Source: Chitinophagaceae bacterium
Lineage (GTDB): Bacteria; Bacteroidota; Bacteroidia; Chitinophagales; Chitinophagaceae
Direction: 5' to 3'
Assembly (NCBI GenBank): GCA_947468255.1
Contig: CANIMM010000121.1
Location: 1-8,673, forward strand
DNA length: 8,673 bases
Shown here piece by piece: positions 5,210 to 8,673 of this stretch. The first letter of the stretch is position 1. Each line of letters begins with the position of its first letter. A program made the translations under genes and the position numbers. The notes under the pieces are model-generated. The model had not been told where the DNA came from. It did no database searches and worked only from the letters and a program-made list of their open reading frames with translations.

Positions 5210-7357
5210 ATGGCAGATTTACGTTATCAACGAAATTTTGGTATTGCGGCTCATATTGATGCCGGCAAAACTACCACCACCGAACGTATATTATATTATA
5301 CTGGGGTGAATCATAAAATTGGTGAGGTGCATGATGGCGCCGCCACAATGGACTGGATGGCTCAAGAACAAGAAAGAGGTATCACTATTACAAGTGCTGC
5401 AACTACTTGCTTTTGGAACTTCCCAATGGTAAATGGCAAGAAAACGCCTGAGACCCATCAATATAAATTTAATATCATCGATACTCCAGGTCACGTGGAT
5501 TTTACCGTTGAGGTAGAGCGTTCCTTGCGTGTTTTGGATGGCTTATTAGCCTTGTTTTGTGCTGTATCTGGTGTTGAACCACAGTCTGAGACTGTTTGGC
5601 GCCAAGCCAATAAGTACAAGGTACCTCGTGTAGGTTTTGTAAATAAAATGGATCGCGCTGGTGCCGATTTCTTAAATGTGGTAAAACAAATTAAAGAAAT
5701 GTTGGGAGCAAAGGCAGTTCCATTGCAATTACCTATTGGAGCCGAAGATAACTTCAAAGGTGTGGTGGATTTAGTAACCATGAAAGGAATGGTATGGGAT
5801 GAAGCAGGGCAGGGTATGACATTTAATGAAGTGCCTATTCCTGAAGATATGATTGATGAAGTGAATGAATGGAGACAGCACTTGATTGAAGCAGTAGCAG
5901 ATTATGATGAAAAACTATTGGAAAAATTCTTTGATGATCCTAATACGATCACTGAAGAAGAAATTCATGAAGCGATTCGCAAAGCTACCATCGATATCAG
6001 TATTATTCCAATGATGTGCGGTTCGTCTTTCAAAAACAAAGGGGTACAAACTGCTTTGGATGCAATCGTTCGTTATTTACCTGGTCCAATGGATATTGAA
6101 GCGGTGAAAGGAACCAATCCGGATAACGGCGAAGAAATTTTCCGTCATTGTGATGTAAAGGAACCATTTAGTGCTTTGGCATTTAAAATCATGACCGATC
6201 CTTTTGTTGGTCGTTTAGCATTTTTCCGGGCTTATTCAGGAAGATTGGATAGCGGAAGTTATGTACTAAATACCCGTACAGGAAAAAATGAGCGTATCAG
6301 TCGTATTATGCAGATGCATGCCAACAAACAAAACCCAGTTGATTATATTGAAGCAGGGGATATTGGCGCAGCTGTTGGATTTAAGGATATTAAAACTGGA
6401 GATACTTTGTGCAACGAAGATCATCCAATTGTACTAGAGGCAATGACTTTCCCAGAACCAGTTATCTCTGTAGCGGTAGAGCCAAAAACTCAGGTCGATG
6501 TGGATAGAATGGGTATGGCGATTGCTAAATTGGTGGAAGAAGATCCGACCTTGCGTGTTAAAACAGATGAAGAGACCGGCCAAACTATTTTGAGTGGTAT
6601 GGGCGAACTGCATTTGGAGATCATTGTAGATCGTATGCGTCGTGAGTTTAAAGTTGAAATCAACCAAGGAGCACCTCAGGTGGCTTATAAGGAAGCTTTT
6701 CAAAATACCATTCAGCACCGTGAAACATTGAAAAAGCAAACGGGTGGTCGTGGTAAATTTGCCGATATCGTTTTTGAAATCGGGCCCGCGGATGAAGAAT
6801 TTTTAAAAGAAGGCAAATCCAACTTCCAGTTTGTAAATGGTTTATTTGGTGGTAGTATTCCAAAAGAATTTGTACCAGCTATTCAAAAAGGTTTTGAAAC
6901 TGCAATGACTACGGGTGTATTGGCTAGCTATCCAATGGAGAGCATGAAAGTACGCGTGTTTGATGGTAGTTTTCACCAGGTGGATAGTGATGCTATGAGT
7001 TTTGAATTGTGCGCCAAACAAGGCTACCGTGAGGCAGGCCGTAAAGCAAAACCTGTTTTGCTGGAGCCAATCATGAAAGTGGAAGTGCTAACTCCAGATC
7101 AGTACATGGGAGATGTAACGGGTGATTTGAACCGTCGTAGAGGAATGTTGGACGGAATGGATAGCAAGCATGGCGTTCAGGTTATTAAGGCCAAAGTGCC
7201 ATTGAGCGAAATGTTTGGCTACGTAACGCAATTGCGTTCTTTGTCATCTGGTCGCGCCACTTCTACCATGGAGTTCAGTCATTACAATCCTGCACCGAAC
7301 AATATTGCAGAAGAAGTAATCGCTAAACAAAAAGGAAAACAGAAATCAGAAGAGTAA
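5210..7357 (+). CDS. fusA: Translation elongation factor G (EF-G)
   Basis: EF-G is the GTPase that drives tRNA-mRNA translocation and, with ribosome recycling factor, splits ribosomes. The 715-residue protein has all G motifs: P-loop AHIDAGKT (14-21), switch I region ERGITITSAAT (55-65), DTPGH with catalytic His95 (91-95), NKMD (145-148) and the G5-like GSSFKNKG. It is slightly longer than the E. coli protein (704), partly through a few extra residues (about 72-84) between switch I and DTPGH. Domain II follows, then domain III containing SGMGELHLEI, domain IV containing GGRGKFADIVF, and domain V containing EPIMKVEV and a GYVTQLRSLSSGRA stretch. The C-terminus is lysine-rich. An in-frame ATG at 5210 gives the standard N-terminus MADLRYQRNFGIAAH. 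Normally it follows rpsG directly; here it forms its own unit, with its own promoter, leader and terminator. Confidence 0.99.
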   Translation: MADLRYQRNFGIAAHIDAGKTTTTERILYYTGVNHKIGEVHDGAATMDWMAQEQERGITITSAATTCFWNFPMVNGKKTPETHQYKFNIIDTPGHVDFTVEVERSLRVLDGLLALFCAVSGVEPQSETVWRQANKYKVPRVGFVNKMDRAGADFLNVVKQIKEMLGAKAVPLQLPIGAEDNFKGVVDLVTMKGMVWDEAGQGMTFNEVPIPEDMIDEVNEWRQHLIEAVADYDEKLLEKFFDDPNTITEEEIHEAIRKATIDISIIPMMCGSSFKNKGVQTALDAIVRYLPGPMDIEAVKGTNPDNGEEIFRHCDVKEPFSALAFKIMTDPFVGRLAFFRAYSGRLDSGSYVLNTRTGKNERISRIMQMHANKQNPVDYIEAGDIGAAVGFKDIKTGDTLCNEDHPIVLEAMTFPEPVISVAVEPKTQVDVDRMGMAIAKLVEEDPTLRVKTDEETGQTILSGMGELHLEIIVDRMRREFKVEINQGAPQVAYKEAFQNTIQHRETLKKQTGGRGKFADIVFEIGPADEEFLKEGKSNFQFVNGLFGGSIPKEFVPAIQKGFETAMTTGVLASYPMESMKVRVFDGSFHQVDSDAMSFELCAKQGYREAGRKAKPVLLEPIMKVEVLTPDQYMGDVTGDLNRRRGMLDGMDSKHGVQVIKAKVPLSEMFGYVTQLRSLSSGRATSTMEFSHYNPAPNNIAEEVIAKQKGKQKSEE

Positions 7358-7363
7358 TACTGT

Positions 7364-7379
7364 GCGCTCTAAAGAGCGC
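7364..7379 (+). other. Small hairpin after fusA stop
   Basis: A perfect 6-bp stem GCGCTC (7364-7369) with GAGCGC (7374-7379) around TAAA begins 7 nt after the fusA stop codon. No T tract follows, so it is not a terminator by itself. It may protect the mRNA 3' end or pause RNA polymerase before the next hairpin. Confidence 0.5.
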
Positions 7380-7411
7380 CTAGACTACTAAAGAGACATT
7401 CTTTATAAAAT

Positions 7412-7444
7412 CAGCCCCGTACGCAAGTACGGGGTTTGTTTTTG
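7412..7444 (+). terminator. Rho-independent terminator after fusA
   Basis: CCCCGTAC (7415-7422) pairs perfectly with GTACGGGG (7427-7434) around a GCAA tetraloop of the stable GNRA type, followed by TTTGTTTTT (7435-7443). This should end fusA transcription and separate fusA from the exonuclease gene and rpsJ. Confidence 0.9.
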
Positions 7445-7518
7445 CCCCACTAGGTCTTCTAAAAGGGCTGTATTGACTATCGGAACCCTATACAAAGGAT
7501 CATCAGCCAAATCTGCTT

Positions 7519-7552
7519 AAAAAAAGGGTTGCAAATTGGCAACCCTTTTTTT
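7519..7552. terminator. Second terminator-like hairpin, just upstream of exonuclease gene
   Basis: A perfect 14-bp inverted repeat: seven A's plus GGGTTGC (7519-7532), loop AAATTG, and GCAACCC plus seven T's (7539-7552). It has the form of a bidirectional Rho-independent terminator. It ends only 22 nt before the exonuclease ATG, so transcripts arriving from upstream would mostly stop here. The only room for a separate start is a promoter overlapping the hairpin: TATATTG at 7552-7558 resembles a -7 box, with TTG at 7529-7531 20 nt upstream. Confidence 0.85.
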
Positions 7553-7574
7553 ATATTGACATTCAACTTAACAA

Positions 7575-8300
7575 ATGATTGATCAACAGCTGCTGGAGAA
7601 TTTTCTGGTTATTGATATTGAAACGGTATCAGTCAATAAGGACTTTGATACGCTGGAGAAACATTGGCAGTATTTGTGGGGCGAAAAGGTATCGCGTTCG
7701 TTGCCCGAGAATACCACTCTTGCTGATTATTACCTCCAGCGGGCAGGCGTAATGGCTGAATTTGCAAAAGTAATTTGCATTAGTATTGGATATTTTAAAA
7801 AGCAGGGAGGGAAGCTACAGTTTAGGATCAAGTCTTATTTTGAAGCGAAAGAGCTGGATCTGTTGCAGCATTTTGTGCAGGATGTGCAGCAGTTTGGGAA
7901 TGTAAGAAAAAACTGGATTTTTGCAGGGCATAATCTAAAAGAATTTGACATCCCCTTCCTGTGTAGGCGATTGATCGTAAATGGGCTTGCTATCCCTTCG
8001 TTTCTGGATTTTCAAAATAAAAAGCCTTGGCAAACGAATTTGGTGGATACATTTCAATACTGGCGTTTTGGGGACTATAAAAACTACACTTCTCTTCAAC
8101 TATTGGCTGCCGTACTAAATATCCCTTCACCAAAAGACGATATAGATGGCAGTCAGGTGGGCCATGTTTATTGGGTAGAAAAGGATCTTCAGCGCATTGC
8201 GGTATACTGCCAAAAGGATATTTTAACGGTAGCCAATATCCTACTTCGATTCAAAAACCAGCCATTGTTGGAGGCTGGACAAGTGTTTTTTGTATCTTGA
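7575..8300 (+). CDS. Predicted PolB-like DEDDy 3'-5' exonuclease
   Basis: A 241-residue protein of the ribonuclease H-like exonuclease fold, related to the proofreading domain of family B DNA polymerases (PF10108-type). All metal-binding residues are visible: Exo I FLVIDIET with Asp14 and Glu16; Exo II GHNLKEFDIPFL with Asp124; Exo III YCQKD with Tyr210 and Asp214, which makes it the DEDDy subclass. No polymerase domain is attached, so it is a stand-alone nuclease. Its substrate, DNA or RNA, is not known from sequence; roles in DNA repair or RNA processing are both open. The start is firm: an in-frame TAA (7569-7571) lies one codon before the ATG. It sits between fusA and rpsJ, cut off from fusA by two terminator-like hairpins, with no clear terminator after it. 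Confidence 0.9.
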   Translation: MIDQQLLENFLVIDIETVSVNKDFDTLEKHWQYLWGEKVSRSLPENTTLADYYLQRAGVMAEFAKVICISIGYFKKQGGKLQFRIKSYFEAKELDLLQHFVQDVQQFGNVRKNWIFAGHNLKEFDIPFLCRRLIVNGLAIPSFLDFQNKKPWQTNLVDTFQYWRFGDYKNYTSLQLLAAVLNIPSPKDDIDGSQVGHVYWVEKDLQRIAVYCQKDILTVANILLRFKNQPLLEAGQVFFVS

Positions 8301-8589
8301 AATTTAGTTCGGAGGCGCCATAATAGAGATCAGTTCACATCTTTTGACCTGTCTGTCAATCAATTAAAGAGCATATGGCAAGGGTTTATCCTATAGGAGC
8401 CAGCGCTTTTTGGGGTATTGGCAAAAGAATTTATTAGCGGACAACCCTTATTGATGCTGCATTTCCGTTGTTTTTGGGCAAAAAAGGCGAAAATCTTCAA
8501 AAAACTTTGCATTTTCCCTTTGCCATTTCAAATCATCCCCTTACCTTTGCACTCCAAATTAAAAAACGAAAGTTTAAAGTTCTTTAAAT
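8301..8589 (+). other. Exonuclease-rpsJ intergenic region
   Basis: This 289-nt spacer holds no supported gene. A weak hairpin TTGAC (8344-8348) with GTCAA (8355-8359) has no T tract. The last part contains the rpsJ promoter and a short A-rich leader. Confidence 0.7.
8519..8550 (+). promoter_or_regulatory. Predicted rpsJ (S10 operon) promoter
   Basis: TTTG (8519-8522) and TACCTTTG (8542-8549) are exact -33 and -7 boxes of the Bacteroidota consensus with an ideal 19-nt spacer. Transcription would begin near 8556, giving a leader of about 34 nt before the rpsJ ATG. The 26 bp at 8525-8550 match the fusA promoter except at two positions. Confidence 0.82.
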
Positions 8590-8673
8590 ATGTCACAGAG
8601 AATCAGAATAAAATTACAGTCTTACGATCATAACTTGGTTGATAAGTCAGCTGAGAAAATCGTAAAAACGGTA
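8590..8673 (+). CDS. rpsJ: 30S ribosomal protein S10, 3'-truncated by window edge
   Basis: S10 is a small-subunit head protein and, as NusE, also takes part in transcription antitermination in other bacteria. The 28 visible codons begin MSQRIRIKLQSYDHNLVD, which matches the S10 N-terminus (QRIRIRLKAFDHRLID in E. coli), and run in frame to the window end. An in-frame TAA at 8575-8577 supports the ATG at 8590. The leader is A/T-rich without a Shine-Dalgarno sequence. rpsJ usually opens the S10 operon, and the strong promoter just upstream suggests the same here. Roughly 70 residues are missing at the 3' side if the protein has the usual length. Confidence 0.96.
   Translation, partial: MSQRIRIKLQSYDHNLVDKSAEKIVKTV

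Noticed and set aside
5121..5309. 62-codon frame starting in the fusA leader
   Set aside because: It overlaps the first 100 nt of fusA out of frame, resembles no family and its composition just reflects the A-rich leader and EF-G sequence. Kept only as a possible upstream frame.
8487..8494. GCGAAAAT shared upstream of the fusA (4879-4886) and rpsJ promoters
   Set aside because: The distance to the -7 box differs (72 versus 55 bp) and an 8-mer in A-rich sequence can match by chance.
8418..8633. 71-codon plus-strand frame before rpsJ
   Set aside because: It runs through the rpsJ promoter and into the rpsJ coding region in another frame. Its residues look like translated noncoding sequence.

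Overview
The window looks like a chromosomal piece of a Bacteroidota bacterium, plausibly a Chitinophagaceae relative; the family is an inference and I could not run a search. Supporting this, gene starts lack Shine-Dalgarno sequences and have A/T-rich leaders instead. Promoter-like sites match the Bacteroidota consensus (TTTG, 19-21 nt, TAnnTTTG). The protein set also fits, with a DUF1080 lipoprotein, a lipoprotein cytochrome c and a Bacteroidota-style EF-G. All genes look intact apart from the two cut by the window edges.

Layout: 1-787 holds the 3' part of rpsL and complete rpsG, closed by a strong terminator (812-843). 1028-2317 is an APC-family amino acid permease with a TTG start and operator-like palindromes upstream. 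It converges on a minus-strand pair, and one bidirectional terminator (2398-2431) serves both sides. That pair is a lipoprotein cytochrome c (3556-3167) followed 2 nt later by a DUF1080 (3-keto-disaccharide hydrolase family) lipoprotein (3164-2433). 3880-4761 is cysM (cysteine synthase B), with its own promoter in the divergent spacer. After a 448-nt gap that holds a promoter and a long structured leader comes fusA (EF-G, 5210-7357), with a terminator at 7412-7444. A second terminator-like hairpin (7519-7552) sits just before a PolB-like DEDDy 3'-5' exonuclease gene (7575-8300). The first 28 codons of rpsJ (8590-8673) end the window, behind a near-perfect promoter.

The main theme is a broken-up str/S10 ribosomal region. 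rpsL-rpsG-fusA-rpsJ keep their ancestral order and strand. However, four unrelated genes and a terminator separate rpsG from fusA, and an exonuclease gene with two terminator-like hairpins separates fusA from rpsJ. fusA and rpsJ each have their own promoter, and the two promoters share 24 of 26 bases, which suggests that co-regulation was kept by promoter similarity rather than by one transcript. The fusA leader (about 245 nt) contains four short segments that could form mutually exclusive hairpins. This is the best candidate for an undescribed regulatory element here. I see no CRISPR array, insertion sequence, tRNA or defence system.
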